Positions 1-10,857 of a stretch of DNA of 64,000 bases are shown here, piece by piece; position 1 is the first letter of the stretch, and each line of letters starts with the position of its first letter. The DNA comes from Larix kaempferi (taxonomy: Eukaryota > Streptophyta > Pinopsida > Pinales > Pinaceae): NCBI GenBank assembly GCA_027924585.1, contig BSBM01000096.1:6013501-6077500 (forward strand), read 5' to 3'. The position numbers and the translations under genes are program-made. The notes under the pieces were generated by a model, which ran no database searches, was not told the origin of the DNA, and worked only from the letters and a program-made list of their open reading frames with translations.

Positions 1-634
1 TGTTCAATGTACCACTTGGCGGCAGAGCCAGTGAAAGTTCTTTGTAAAATTCTCAGTCTAATAGAATCATCTACTATGGAGTTTGAGGAACACCATAAGT
101 GAAATGACATGGTTTTGGGGATCTTCTCCAGCTTTTCCTTCAAATTTTGGGATATCTAAGGGAAGCTTTGTGGGCATGGGGGGTCACACAGAGTAGTTTC
201 TAATAGGGTCGTTGGTTAACCTTGCCAGGTCTGGTAAGTTTAGATTAGCCATGTATGGCAGATTGGTAGATGGGTGTGGCATGGTCACTAGGGCATAATT
301 GCTAATGGTGGCATTATGGATTGGTCTAGTGCCCCCTAAGGGTATGCTAGGTGTGAAATGGATGTGTCCTCCAGCTGATGTGGTGTGGGAGGGGCTTGTG
401 CTTCCAAGTGCAACATGGGTTAGGAATGGTTCCAATAATCACTAGGATCTGGGTAGTGGCGATGAGAGAGGGTGTGACCCCCATGTTGGGCATACCTAAT
501 ATAGGTGTTGGTCCTGTGCTGGGCATGCCTAAAGTGGGTGTGGCCCCCATATTAGGCATGCCTAAGGGGGTTTTGGCTACTGTGGTTGTCACGGTAGTAG
601 CGGGGGTTGTTGATATAGCCCCAACAACACTCAA
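1..634 (-). pseudogene. Ty3/gypsy gag N-terminal relic (element A)
   Basis: Read on the minus strand, this is the beginning of a gag gene that continues beyond the left edge of the window. It matches the gag of the young element at 41-46 kb: the stretch ending LNLPDLARLTNDPIR is almost the same in both, and the DNA at 1-180 aligns with 44900-45080. The region upstream of that motif is low-complexity and rich in G, M, P and T, as in the intact copy. The frame is broken into short pieces (347-634 and 184-435), so this copy cannot make a full Gag. Gag would form the virus-like particle that packages element RNA. It is read divergently from nothing else and belongs with the LTR at 2510-3245. Assignment to the same family as element B is from direct comparison inside the window. 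Confidence 0.8.
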
Positions 635-2485
635 GACCCTAGTACAACGATGTGTGCAGGAGGGGAGTGTGGGAAAACAATGGCTCTCAGGCCAACAATC
701 AACCTCAAAACACTTACTATAATAGCTGTACTATAGTAAGTGGAGTAATCAAGAAAAGCGGTGAGAATACCAAAAATCAAGCAGCTCCTAGAAAAAAGTG
801 GTGCTCACTAGACCAAGGGGGGTGGCAGAGCATGCAAACGCCTAACTAAAAGTGGTATTATGACTCAACGAAACATATCCTTTGCAAGGTGATGAAATCC
901 AAGTCAGACAATATGAGTAGTGGAATCAAATGCTAGATATCCCCCTACCGGGAGGGATACTGGGTAGACAATCCTAAAAGTTGTGCCACTAAGATACCCC
1001 GTTCATGACACGTTCGGTTGGGTGAATCTGCAGTTTGGTTCTATCGTCGTTGTACTACCATACGGGTGGTACACCGAGAACTGCGAAAGGTATTCTTTGG
1101 TTACTGAATGGATAGCGGTATTCCACTCAGGCTTCCGGAACCAGTCTGGCTACTTCAACCCTCCTATGGGAGAGGCCTTCCTGATAAATTGGTGTATAAC
1201 TGTGTCAACAAATAATAAGGGATTTTGGTACCCTAAATGTCAAATCACTATGTCTCAACATGAAAAATGAGTGAGGGGTGTTATTTTGATACTTATCCCC
1301 TCAGTCCTACCTAGCTACAAAATTCTTTTTGTGTTCCCCAAGTGGGGTTAGAATATTGGTTGAGTTAGGGTAATTTTTAAGGCTCACTTGAAATTAGTGT
1401 GACAGATTGTGTGATGGTGGGGTTGTATACTGAATCAGTGTGCTTCGCATGGGCGATTTAATTACAAACTAAAATGACGATTTCAATTTGCAAAAATGAC
1501 GCTTTTCAAAAGTAAATGCTTTTCAAAAAGGTGTTTCAAAAAACATGGATTTTTGAAATTTTCAAGGGAAAGCAAATAACATAAAAGTAAAAGAAATAAA
1601 TGGATTTCTAATGCTTTGCTTGGGAAAAATATTGAGCAATTCAGAATGATGGTTCTAACCTTGCAAAATGTGAAACTTATAATCTGAAAAAATGCTAAAT
1701 AATCTCTCTTTCACTTAACTGATTTTTTTTAAAAAGATTTAATAAAGCAAATGTAATAGAAAATAAATTAATAATGCTACAAAATGAAACAGTAGGCTGT
1801 TCAAAAGTGCAGGGAAGATGGCGGGAAAAAATGGACCGAAATGGTTGAACTGAAATGATAAATAACACTAAAATAAAAAAAATAAAAATTAGAGAAATTT
1901 CTATGAAAAATTTCTTAAATCTAATAGTATATTCAGATTCCTTGTTCAAAAACACCCAATTTGAAAAAACAAATCGCCTCAAACGGAGTTCAGGAGAGGG
2001 AGATATGGGCATTCAAAAGTTGAGTCACGCTATCAGGTGATTAGATCACGGGTTTTGGGCTAAAACCTGCGATCTGGATCGCGGCTTTCAGGTTAAAACC
2101 TGCGATCTGGATCGCGGCTTTCAGGCTAAAACCTGCGATCAAGGATCGCAGCTTTCGGGTTAAAACCTCTGATCTGGATCGTGGCTTTCTGGTCAAAAAT
2201 TGCGATCTGGATCGTGGCTTTCGGGTCAAAACCTGTGATTTGGATCGCAGCTATCTGCTAAAAAGCCATGATGTGATTGCGGCTGTGGGTCAAAATCGCG
2301 CGATTGTCCAGACGGAAACAGTCGCCGAAAAACGAACCCAAAAATTGAAATTTTGGGTTGTTTTAGGTTGCAGAAAGGGCCAATGGCTAGGGCAGCTATC
2401 AAGAAGCTGACTAGTATGGTAGATCTACAGTGTTAAATGGGAAAAACTACTAAAATAAAGATCGAAAGCAAAAATTTTAAGTTCG
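635..2485 (-). other. Leader (5' untranslated) region of element A
   Basis: This stretch lies between the primer-binding site and the gag relic of element A. No coding potential was recognised. Parts align with the leader of element B (for example 1000-1260 with 46140-46400, including the phrases with gttcatgacacgt and the proline-rich gap), which shows that both elements share an unusually long leader of about 1.6-1.9 kb. Short open frames here are shadows of that non-coding homology. The inner half, at 1440-2040, is A-rich. Confidence 0.65.
2045..2290. repeat. 33-bp tandem array in the leader of element A
   Basis: About seven degenerate copies of a 33-bp unit occur here; starts can be followed near 2061, 2094, 2127, 2161, 2194, 2227 and 2258. 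The core word is ctgcgatctggatcgcgg, which contains the dyad cgatc/gatcg and can fold on itself. A comparable array of GTCGGGTCGCGG words with a 31-33-bp step occupies the same relative position in element B (46850-47270). The unit being a multiple of three makes a periodic 11-residue shadow frame that is not a gene. Confidence 0.75.
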
Positions 2486-2509
2486 AAACCCAGCTGAGTC
2501 ACCAAAAAC
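2486..2509 (-). other. Primer-binding site of element A (tRNA-Arg-like)
   Basis: On the plus strand this reads as the 3' end of a tRNA followed by CCA (...cagctgagtcacca), so on the minus strand it forms TGGTGACTCAGCTGGG directly downstream of the LTR. That is where minus-strand DNA synthesis is primed. It resembles the complement of the plant tRNA-Arg 3' end (TGGCGACTCC...), the primer known for Ogre/Tat-type gypsy elements. Two to three positions differ, as expected in an old copy. The tRNA identity is from memory of the family, not from a search. Confidence 0.65.
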
Positions 2510-3245
2510 TATTGCTTGGTTTTTCAACCAAGCATGTGCAAGGATGTACCTATTAACTTGTAATAACAGTTTCAATATAAAACAAAAACAATTATGAATA
2601 AATTAATATAATCTGATCTAACATAAGCATGTGTAAATAAATAAAAAACTAAATTTCAAACATAAGCAATAAGATCTATAACAAAAGCAAGAAATTAAGA
2701 AATTTAATCTTTTGTATTACCTCAAGTGGTGACGATGGTGAGTGTTGAGCAGCTCCAAGGTTGAGAAGCTCCAATGTCCAATGGTCTCTTCTTCTCCAAT
2801 GCTTCAATGGGGTTCTTCAAACTCGAAATGGGAGGCAATGGCTCTCAAAGGGAATTTGGCAGCATAAGGATAGGATGAAATGTGGATGATTAATGAGGAG
2901 CCCCTATCACCTTTTTATAGTTTTTGGGTGATGGGTAATACCATTATGGTTTTAAGGAAACCAATGGTATGGACAAACATGGTTTAGGTCTCTTTTTCCC
3001 TCTTTTTCCTTTTCTGAATATTTTTTAATTTTTATTCTTTTTTAATATTTTTTGGGAATTTTGTACCATTTTTTAGGGTTTTTTGTGTTTTTTGAGGAAA
3101 AATAAATATTTTGAGGGGAAAATGGGGTATTATGGTCTTTTTGGTGATCTTTTGAAGGTTTTAGAGGCTCAAATGGTGGAAAAAGTGGACAAATGAGTCA
3201 TGTGAATAAGGGAGTGAGCTAGTGAGCACTTTTTGGGTGTTAACA
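2510..3245 (-). mobile_element. 5' LTR of Ty3/gypsy element A
   Basis: The right end (gtgagcactttttgggtgttaaca) is the same as the ends of the LTRs at 37823-38545 and 48089-48812, and much of the body is similar (the gaggcaatggctctcaa and caccttttatag phrases). Length is 736 bp against 723 bp for the young family members. On the minus strand it begins TGTTAACACCC and ends next to the primer-binding site; the terminal CA has decayed to TA. It contains its own promoter. The flank at 3246-3250 (ccaaa) is the expected target duplication, but the other end of the element is outside the window. Confidence 0.85.
2911..2919 (-). promoter_or_regulatory. TATA box in LTR of element A
   Basis: On the minus strand this reads TATAAAAAG, at the same place as TATAAATAGG in the LTRs of element B. 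It is the likely core promoter for the genomic transcript of the element. Confidence 0.55.
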
Positions 3246-4791
3246 CCAAACATTACCAACTTTGTGGGAAATGTTTTTCATGCATTGTATTCCATCGACA
3301 AATAGAGGGAATGCAAGGAAATGAAACTCATTGATGTTAATATGGGTGATTGTAGCAATAATTGAATACCAAGATTCCTTCTCAGAGGATTGGAGAGATT
3401 GTAGCGCAGAGATGGAAATGCGTTTGCAGGAGCTAGAAGAAGACGAGTTGGATTTTCTGCTCAATGATGGTGAGGCTGAACGGAATCCATTGTCAGCAAA
3501 CCATGATTGCATACATTGAGATTCCTCAATATCTGGGTTTATAAGGAGGTTGGTGTTGGAGATGGTTCCACTGGTTTTTCCATTGAACTTTGTAAGACGC
3601 CCACCTTTTATTGCAAGGATAGGGGGAGTAGCCAATCCTAGAAGATTTCCAAGTTGGGCATCCTCAATTGTGCAATGCTCCCCCCAAAGTGTTATGTATA
3701 TGCTATACTCGGACATGTCCCTCAACCCAATTGTTCGGCGAATGGTTTCAGAGCCATCCCTTTTGCGTATAGTTGATGCAGGAGAAACAAAAATGACAAT
3801 TCCAAATAGGTCAACCACGGAATTGAGGGATGTAGTTTTGATGTCATGGATAGATTTAAAGTGGAAGCAATGAAAAGAAATTAGTGGGCACTCTTCCAAG
3901 CATCGTTCAATTGTTGAGGAGGGGTTAAGGAAAATCTCGAAAGCACTTTTCAAATGGTTGTATGTTGGGTTGACCAATTTGATTGTGCCATTTGAGATTG
4001 TGTAGACTATGCCAACTTGTATTTGGTCATATAATTAGGTAGCTAGTTCATTGAAAGCAGATATATGAATCTCATCTCTGGTAGCACTAACAAGGTCAAA
4101 CCCAAAGAGTTGTCCAGGGCCTTTTTGGTTGTTGTAGGCGTTGATACTTGTCTTTGCAGTAACTTGCCCTTGAATGGTCCAAGTTTTTTTGGAAGGGTTG
4201 AGCAATGTGAATTGAATAATAGGTGCAACAAGGTCTGGGGTTGGATTTTGCGAGGAAGGTATGGCAAGTGAAGGGTTTTTGGGATCAAGGATGTTATTTT
4301 CTGAAATAGATGAATGCTGTGGGAGGTAAAGCTAGGGGTGATGTTGAAAGGGGATGGGTCTCCAACAATTGTTGTTTCCAATGTGACAATTTCGAATGTG
4401 TCCAATGCAATAGTCCTGGCAAGAAGAATTAAGGTAAGTAAGTATAAGTAAAAAATATGTTACAATTATTGGGAGTGCAAAATAAAATAAGTTAAAAATA
4501 AGGTGCGGAAAGCAAACCATACGTGGCATCATGTATAGTGTTGCATGTACAGTTGATGAATTTGATGATCGAACCTGCTTGGAGTTGGTGGTTTTCCACA
4601 ATGCTATTGTAGGTAGTTGAAAGCAATGTATCTTGCTTATGAATTCCATCAGAGATAGAGATTCGAAAGCGAGCAGTTGTTGAGTTAAGAGAGCTTACTT
4701 GATTGAGAGCAACAACTTGTACAAGTGGGCATAGGTCGACAACACCATGCATCAGAAGTGAAACAACATTTTCGGTCAAAAGAGTGTCCAT
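3246..4791 (-). pseudogene. RPA1: Replication protein A 70-kDa subunit (RPA1), truncated by a retrotransposon
   Basis: RPA1 is the large subunit of the nuclear single-stranded DNA-binding trimer used in replication, repair and recombination. Exon 1 (4791-4523) encodes the N-terminal RPA70N domain (start MDTLLTENVVSLLM, then a conserved CNTIHDA end). A 107-bp intron (donor gtatgg, acceptor gccag) separates it from an exon at 4415-3246. This holds the linker, DNA-binding domain A (TWTIQGQVTAK, FGFDL), domain B (SVVDLFGIV, LTLWG-like ITLWGEHC, LAIKGGR, GTISNTNLL) and the start of the zinc-bearing domain C (SWYSIIATIT). Defects: an in-frame TAA at 4035-4037, a frameshift near 4295-4310, the first zinc-ligand Cys replaced by Phe (AFPLF where the family has ACPL), and an LTR that cuts the frame at the tryptophan just before the last two zinc ligands. 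Plant Helitrons carry RPA-like genes, but the RPA70N domain and the spliced structure favour a copy of the cellular gene. Confidence 0.88.
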
Positions 4792-6480
4792 AGCGTGGTA
4801 GTGAGAATGGTTGGACTACAAAAGTAAGCTGGAAAAATGGGTAGTATTGATATTAAGTGTAAAGATAAAAGATGTAGGAGAACATGCGTATTAGAGTAAT
4901 AAGGAAACATGTAGAAACAACCTCATAGATCCTTTATTTTATTTTGAAATTTATATCATATATTATTGAAAGAGTTAAGATGTGACAAAAGGTTGCAAAA
5001 GTAAGTGATAATGCAGCACAAACAAGATATTCCTATGTTATAAATATTTCAACTTGACACTAATGGTATGAGGAAGAAATACCCCCTTCTATTAGACAAA
5101 GCTTCTAGGACTTCATAAACAAAATCAATCACGAGTAGAAATGTTAAGAAAATCTTTTGATACGCCAATTTGAATAAATTTAGGTATAGGGATATTGTCA
5201 AAATGATAATATTCATGGTTTATTAGGTTCGGCTTGGCATTTCATAATAAGAGGTTCCTTTTACATTAGGATGCTAATCATCTGCTCAAGCCTCAAAATG
5301 ATGGTTAAAACAGCATGGTACTTGACCAAAGGCTGGTTTTGCCACTTAACATAGTGGCAACTCCAATAATTATGAGAACAAGATAGCATTGTTCATATAC
5401 AAGATGCCTAAATAAAATTTTAATTGTATCGAAAAGAGATACCAACATCTCTCGGATCTCTCTCACACACTATCGCTGTGCATAGTGTACTGACAGAAAG
5501 AGATTATAGTTTCCAACAAAAAACACTAAAAAAGGCATCCCAGGTTAGTAGGAAAGATATATTGGTAAACACAAGGAAATGAATATATACCATTGAAGCA
5601 CCCTTTCATCTGAAACCAGTAAATAAATCACATCCATGATCAAATACTAATGTTAAAGATTGAACATACAAGTAATACGAGTAAATAAATGACAGTCACT
5701 GACAGAAACAGACTATAGTGTCCAACAAAAAACACCCAAAAAGACAACAGAACCTTGTTTGTAAATATTAAACAGGAACAAGGTAATTATAACAAGAAAT
5801 ATGACAGAGTTTATGACAGAAACATACTCTAGTTTCCAAGAAACAACACTAAAAAAGGCAGCACAATTCTGGGTAAATTTCCTCTGAGAACCTTGTTTTT
5901 AAATATTAAACAGGAACAATTAGAACAAGATAGGATTGTTCATATACCATATTCCTAAATTAAAGATTAATTTTCTGGAAGGCCTAACTTTTATAGGAGA
6001 CAAAAACTGTTGCGGTGCAAATTATCTGCCCAAGTTAGTAGGAAATATATATTGGTAAACACAAGGAAATGAATATATACCAGTCAAGCACCCTTTCATC
6101 TGAAACCAGTAAATAAATCACATACATGATAAAATACTAACGTTAAAGATTGAACAGACAAGTAATACGAGTAAATAAATAACAGTGCACTAACAAAAAA
6201 TGACTATATTGTCCAACAAAAAACACCCAAAAAGATAGCAGAACCTTGTTTGTAAATATTAAACAGGAACAGGGTAATTATAACAAGAAATATGAGTTTG
6301 GTTTGAGAGGAGAACCTTGTTTTTTAATAGAAAACAAGAACCTTTGGCTCCTCAACAAGGTCGTTGCTCCGTAAAAGAGGAACAAATTGATGGCGATTCG
6401 AATGCTGAGAAAAAAACTGAGATGATGTAACAATAACAGTAGCAAACAACAAAAAAATCACAGAGCCTTTACCCATAGAA
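4792..6480. other. Gene-free stretch upstream of the RPA1 relic
   Basis: No supported gene. It would hold the promoter of the RPA1 copy. Most of it is the direct duplication described separately (5540-6300). The rest is A/T-rich and unremarkable. Confidence 0.6.
5540..6300. repeat. Direct duplication, about 270 bp, offset about 490 bp
   Basis: The block 5540-5811 (from gttagtaggaaagatatattgg through gaagcaccctttcatctgaaacc to taattataacaagaaatatga) recurs at 6030-6292 with scattered substitutions. A shorter third piece (ccttgttt...taaatattaaacaggaaca) lies at 5890-5925. Function unknown; it looks like an old local duplication of non-coding DNA. Confidence 0.8.
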
Positions 6481-7001
6481 TTTTATAAATGATTAAGAGT
6501 GAAGGCGGTGCATCAATGTCTCAGCACATTTAACCATTGTTGCATTGAAATTTTTTATCCTATCTCCAGAAGATAAAATGTCGAGGAGGTCCAATTTGTC
6601 AAATCCAAATATACATCGATAGGCAGAAGTTGGTACTACTGAACCAAAGTTCATAACTTCGTGATAGATTAAACCCAAAGAAATGAATGTTAACGTGGGT
6701 GACCTTATGGAAGGTGGTTCAATGTCCAATCTGTCATTGAATGCTCAAATTTCTAATAGCAAATGTAGATCTCGTAAGCTTTTTCCATGCAAAGCCGCAC
6801 TGCTTGCTTAGACTGCATCAACCTAAATGCTAGCTAGTTTGGTTGTATTTGTGCGCCAAGAGGTATTGGTAGCGACCGTTTCGAAGTGGAGGTCATGTCG
6901 TACCCAGACCTATGGGGATGAGTTGTCAAAGTCGACCCATGACTGGTCGAAGAGGAACTTTTCAAAGTTTAATCGAGACTTGTCAAAGCTGAATTTGTCA
7001 A

Positions 7002-7711
7002 GTTTGCAGGTTCCAATTCATCAACTTTCAACTCAACCAAACCCGATAGGTTCCAGTTCGAAACACATACAACACTTCGACGAATTCGGCAACCTTCAAA
7101 ATTTTCGTGACATCAACCTTGTTTGTCAAATGTTGTTGGGATGTTCTAGTTAGAGGAGGTACGTGACGTGAACGTGGAAGAGTTGCGCGACCAACCGCGA
7201 CAGGTTGCTGGCTTCAAGTGGTTGATATAGTAAGATCAGTTGATCAATGATTACAGTCGGTCGATTAAGAGTGTAACCCAGGTTTCGATTCGACAACTTT
7301 CAACTCGACCAAATGCTTCGGGTTTTGACAAGACATCTGAGGACCCAGGTCCTGTTTTACCAAGTCTTGAGGATCGTGAACCACACTTGTCGAGGCTGCA
7401 CCCTCCTCCGCCTGCAGCCTCCTCCGTCCTCAATGTCGAGTTTGCAGGTTCCTATTCGACAACTTTCAACTCGACCAAACCCGACAGGTTTCGGTTCGAA
7501 ACACATACAACACTTTGACGAATTCGGAAACCTTTGACATTTTCGTGACATCGACCTTGTCTGTCAAATGTTGTTGGGATGTCTGAGTTAGAATACGTGT
7601 GCGGCGTGAACGTGGAAGAGCTGCGTGACCAACCACGACAGGTTGCTGGCTTCAAGCGGTTGATATAGTAAGATCAGTCGATCAATGATTACAGTTGGTC
7701 GATTAAGAGTG
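7002..7711. repeat. Direct duplication, about 275 bp, offset 438 bp
   Basis: The block starting gtttgcaggttcc at 7002 recurs at 7440. Both copies run through tcaactttcaactc, cgaaacacatacaacac, gaacgtggaagag and tggttgatatagtaagatcag to gtcgattaagagtgt. A third partial copy (gattcgacaactttcaactcgacc) lies at 7285-7320. Open frames here are shared between copies but show no recognisable domain. Confidence 0.82.
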
Positions 7712-8242
7712 TGTTCGAAATTCAATTGACGAAAGTAAGCAACACAAGGTCGACCTGATAAAAAAAAAAATTGCATGGAAAAAGGTCGAGTCGATAAAAG
7801 AATAGCTCGTAGGAAATTGTTGTCGGCAAATTCTTATGCAAAAAATTAGCCACATCCTCAACTTGAACAGGGCGTGAAGCGATCTTGCAGGCTTCAACAT
7901 ACAGGTTTTGCAATTTTGCGGCCTTGGTTTTAGTATATTCTTCAAATCCTTCGACTTGGTCGGCTAATTTGTCAGCAACAGGAACCTCTCCAACGATTTC
8001 GAACGAGTTTCTTCTTTAATGTCCTTTTGTACCCGCTACAAGTAATTGCTCAGAGGTCTATGCTATAACTTCGGGTTGGGAGCATCCATGCGGCACGATT
8101 CCATTCGCTCTATAAGCGAGGAATCTAATGATGTGGAAGGTTACGCTTCTCCGCGGTGAAATGACTACGGCGTAAAAATCCAAAAAAATTAAAACTTTTG
8201 TGAAAATCTTTTTTCATCTCACAACTCTTCATAAGGATGTGC

Positions 8243-8262
8243 TATATATATATATATATATA
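8243..8262. repeat. (TA)n microsatellite
   Basis: A pure TA run of about ten units. Simple sequence only. Confidence 0.8.
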
Positions 8263-8576
8263 TTTGTGATCATGATCGGTGATCTAGTTTGAAGATTTAA
8301 GAGTGATATATTTTCAATTTATAGTTGCACCTCGAAACGTTTTTACACTTGGGTGGATGAGAAATATTAATTTATATAAAATAAATAAATATAATGTATA
8401 GCTTGCAACATTTTTTTTAGACTAGTTACATATTTTGAGGAATGTAACTTTGTTAACAAAGTTATGATTTTTTTTTGGAAAAAAAATATAATGTATAATG
8501 TTATAGTTAAAATAATGTTAAATTTCACAAATATAAATTTATTATTCTCCTGCATCATGTGGTAGGGAGGCATCAA

Positions 8577-9500
8577 ATGGTTCCCATGGAACCCAACTAT
8601 GGCATCTTTGTTGATGCAACATATTGCAGGGATGGAGGGATGGGTGGTGGAGGGGAGGATGCTCCAGTACATGAAGTAACATGTCCCCCGCAACCACTCT
8701 AATATGGCTATGATGGAAGAAAGGAGTTGAGGACGAGTTTGTGACCACTGGAGAATGGAGGTTCTATTGCATGATCGGGTTTCCATGACTTTGATTACTC
8801 CCCACTCGAGATAATGATGGATTGACTCAGAATGGAGTACCAGAGCACGATGGAGAATGAAGATAAGGAACATGACAATAATTTTGGGGCCTAGGTTCTT
8901 ATAGTTTCTTTCTTTACAATTGTGAATCAATCCAATTGCCAATTTTAGTTCAAGAAGAAGGAAACTTATCTTGCGAACCGGCTTCACAAGATTGAGGGTG
9001 ATATTAGAAGTTTCAGAGCCATTTAGAGTGTGGTGCCTCCGCTCATGGACACTTGTTTATTCGCTCTATACAACGACCTATGGTTTCAAGACAAAAGCAT
9101 TGATCTTGATTCTAGAATTGGTAGTATAGTGAAAGGGTGGCGCACATGAAAGGTGCAAAATGGGAAAGGGAGAACCAACATGCCTAAGGTACTCCAGGAA
9201 ACAATAGAAGAAAAGGAGATCTACAATCGAGCAATCTCGATCCCACCCCAACATGCAATTGACAAGATGGAGACTTGGGTTAAAAATGAGCAGACGATGA
9301 CATAAATAGAGGAAATTCAGGCTAAAATGGAGAAGTGGTTTTTAGATGCATGCACGTTTAGGACACATGACACCAAATACATGAAGATAGTAAGCCTTTT
9401 CTGGAAAATGAATACATTGTTGGGAAAATATTTGATGGACAACAATGAGGAGAGGAAAGAAATATTGCTACAACTTGATGAGATGTAGGGTCAAATTCAG
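8577..9500 (+). pseudogene. One-frame coding relic, unrecognised, probably transposon-derived
   Basis: A single reading frame (starting at the ATG at 8577) gives protein-like text for about 300 codons with about eleven stops and no frameshift. It begins MVPMEPNYGIFVDATY, then a glycine-rich patch, then LANRLHKIEGDIRSF, MDTCLFALYNDLWF and a charged, probably coiled-coil tail (NEERKEILLQLDE). Most stops are TAG, TAA or TGA where a Gln, Arg or Trp codon would restore the frame by one C-to-T or G-to-A change. It lies 0.5 kb upstream of a LINE RNase H tail, so it could belong to the first ORF or Gag-like protein of a transposon. No domain was recognised and the family is not assigned. Confidence 0.45.
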
Positions 9501-9980
9501 AGGGTGGAGGCCAGCTCGAGTTGATGGCCAAATAATTCACAAAGTTGGGTGCCAAAGTCAACTTGTTGGCCAAAGCAACGATAAGGATGGCCTTCAAGGA
9601 GAGAGTTGTAATAGGACAAAACAATTCAACTCCACTAGCACCAAAGGTGCCCACTATGTCTATTTCTGATGATGAATAGTTTTCTAACTTTGTTATATGT
9701 TAATTTTCTTAGTTTTATTAGACATCATAGATTGCAATTGTTAGTAATTCTAGTTACCCCATATAGTACGTTAGTAATTTCAAGAGTCACTTTAGACAAT
9801 TGGTAAAGATTTTTGATGCAAGACCTTTGTGGAAATTTGATGATAAACAATGGTTTTGTGGCTGGTCTGGTATACCTAGTGGCAAACTAGCCATCTAAGA
9901 ATATGTATCTTATCTTTTGTTTCTATAGTGCTTACAAAAGAAAACATAAATTTATTATTAAATAGATCTATATTAACTAT

Positions 9981-10315
9981 GTGGTTTCATTATTACACTG
10001 GTGCAATCGGATTCAGGAACAATTGAGGAACTTCACATATATAAGATTTGAACATATTTACAGGGAGCAGAATCAGATGGCAGATAGTTTGTCCAAACAT
10101 GCTTTGGAAGGTGAAGAAGGGATCCTCTATTGGGAGGAAATTATGGAAAACTCCAAAATAGATATGGGCTCTCTATATATTTTTGGTTAGTAGTACTTTA
10201 CAAGGAATGATGCATTTTGTTATTTGTTGTCACAGGATGGATATATATCCTTTATTTTGTGTGATATGTAAATGGGATGATTGGTAATTTTTGATTAACT
10301 TTTGAATAAAAAAAA
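9981..10315 (+). mobile_element. LINE 3' end with RNase H C-terminal relic (copy 1)
   Basis: The frame at 9981-10190 encodes the C-terminal end of a plant LINE-type RNase H. It contains the phrase HIYREQNQMADSLSKHAL, in which the H-x-x-R-x-x-N-x-x-A-D-x-L-S pattern is typical of the last RNase H helix. It ends EGEEGILYWEE, a stop, about 120 bp of 3' untranslated sequence and an A-rich tail (aataaaaaaaa, 10304-10314). The 5' boundary and target duplication were not found. The sister copy at 10468-10834 has the same protein ending, so both come from one LINE family. Confidence 0.7.
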
Positions 10316-10467
10316 GTATGTTTTATGTAATTTTTGATTAACTTTTGAATAGCAAAAGTATATATTTTTTTCTACTGAAAAAGTAAGTAGTGAAGAGATT
10401 CAACCTTTATCTTCATAATTTGCCTAATAATAATAATAATAATTATAATAAGGAGAATCTTAATATA

Positions 10468-10834
10468 TGCCCCAATAATAATAATAATCATGGGTAGTCT
10501 CCTTGGAACATATTTTCCCTGGTGAACATAATTCACAGGTAGATAATCTTTCAAAGCTGGCACTAGAAGGAGCTGATGGAATTTTATTCTGGGAGGTTGT
10601 GAGCAACAACGGATCGATTCTGGTTCTATTTATTTTCTGAGCTGATCATGATAAGTAATGCCAAGGACATCCTTATGTCTGTTTTTTGGCTTATATTGTA
10701 ATATTTTTTGAATTCTCTGATATATTATGTGTTTGAGAAGTGAAAGGTTGAACAGTTTTATATTGATATCATGTACTATTTGATTCAGAAGTGACTATCG
10801 ATAGTATGCTTTTTGTCGCGGGAAAAAAAAAATC
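10468..10834 (+). mobile_element. 5'-truncated LINE insertion with perfect 23-bp target duplication
   Basis: The insert encodes only the last ~45 residues of a LINE RNase H (EHNSQVDNLSKLALEGADGILFWE, stop at about 10640), a short 3' untranslated region and a ten-A tail at 10823-10832. It is flanked by an exact 23-bp direct repeat, ataataaggagaatctta + atata, at 10445-10467 and 10835-10857. This is the classic product of target-primed reverse transcription that stopped early. Comparison with copy 1 at 9981 shows the same protein end (SLSKHALEG / NLSKLALEG; GILYWE / GILFWE). Confidence 0.88.
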
Positions 10835-10857
10835 ATAATAAGGAGAATCTTAATATA

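Noticed and set aside
983-1270. 95-codon frame with a gene-like look
   Set aside because: It is the leader of element A; the matching leader of element B at 46140-46400 is open in a different frame and strand.
3246-4791. Helitron-borne RPA gene
   Set aside because: Helitron RPA-like proteins usually lack the RPA70N domain seen here, and no Rep/helicase motif or Helitron end was noticed nearby. Not fully excluded.
6493-6729. 78-codon minus-strand frame ending in MVKCAETLMHRLHS
   Set aside because: No domain, splice partner or context was found; it could be a lone exon but nothing supports it.
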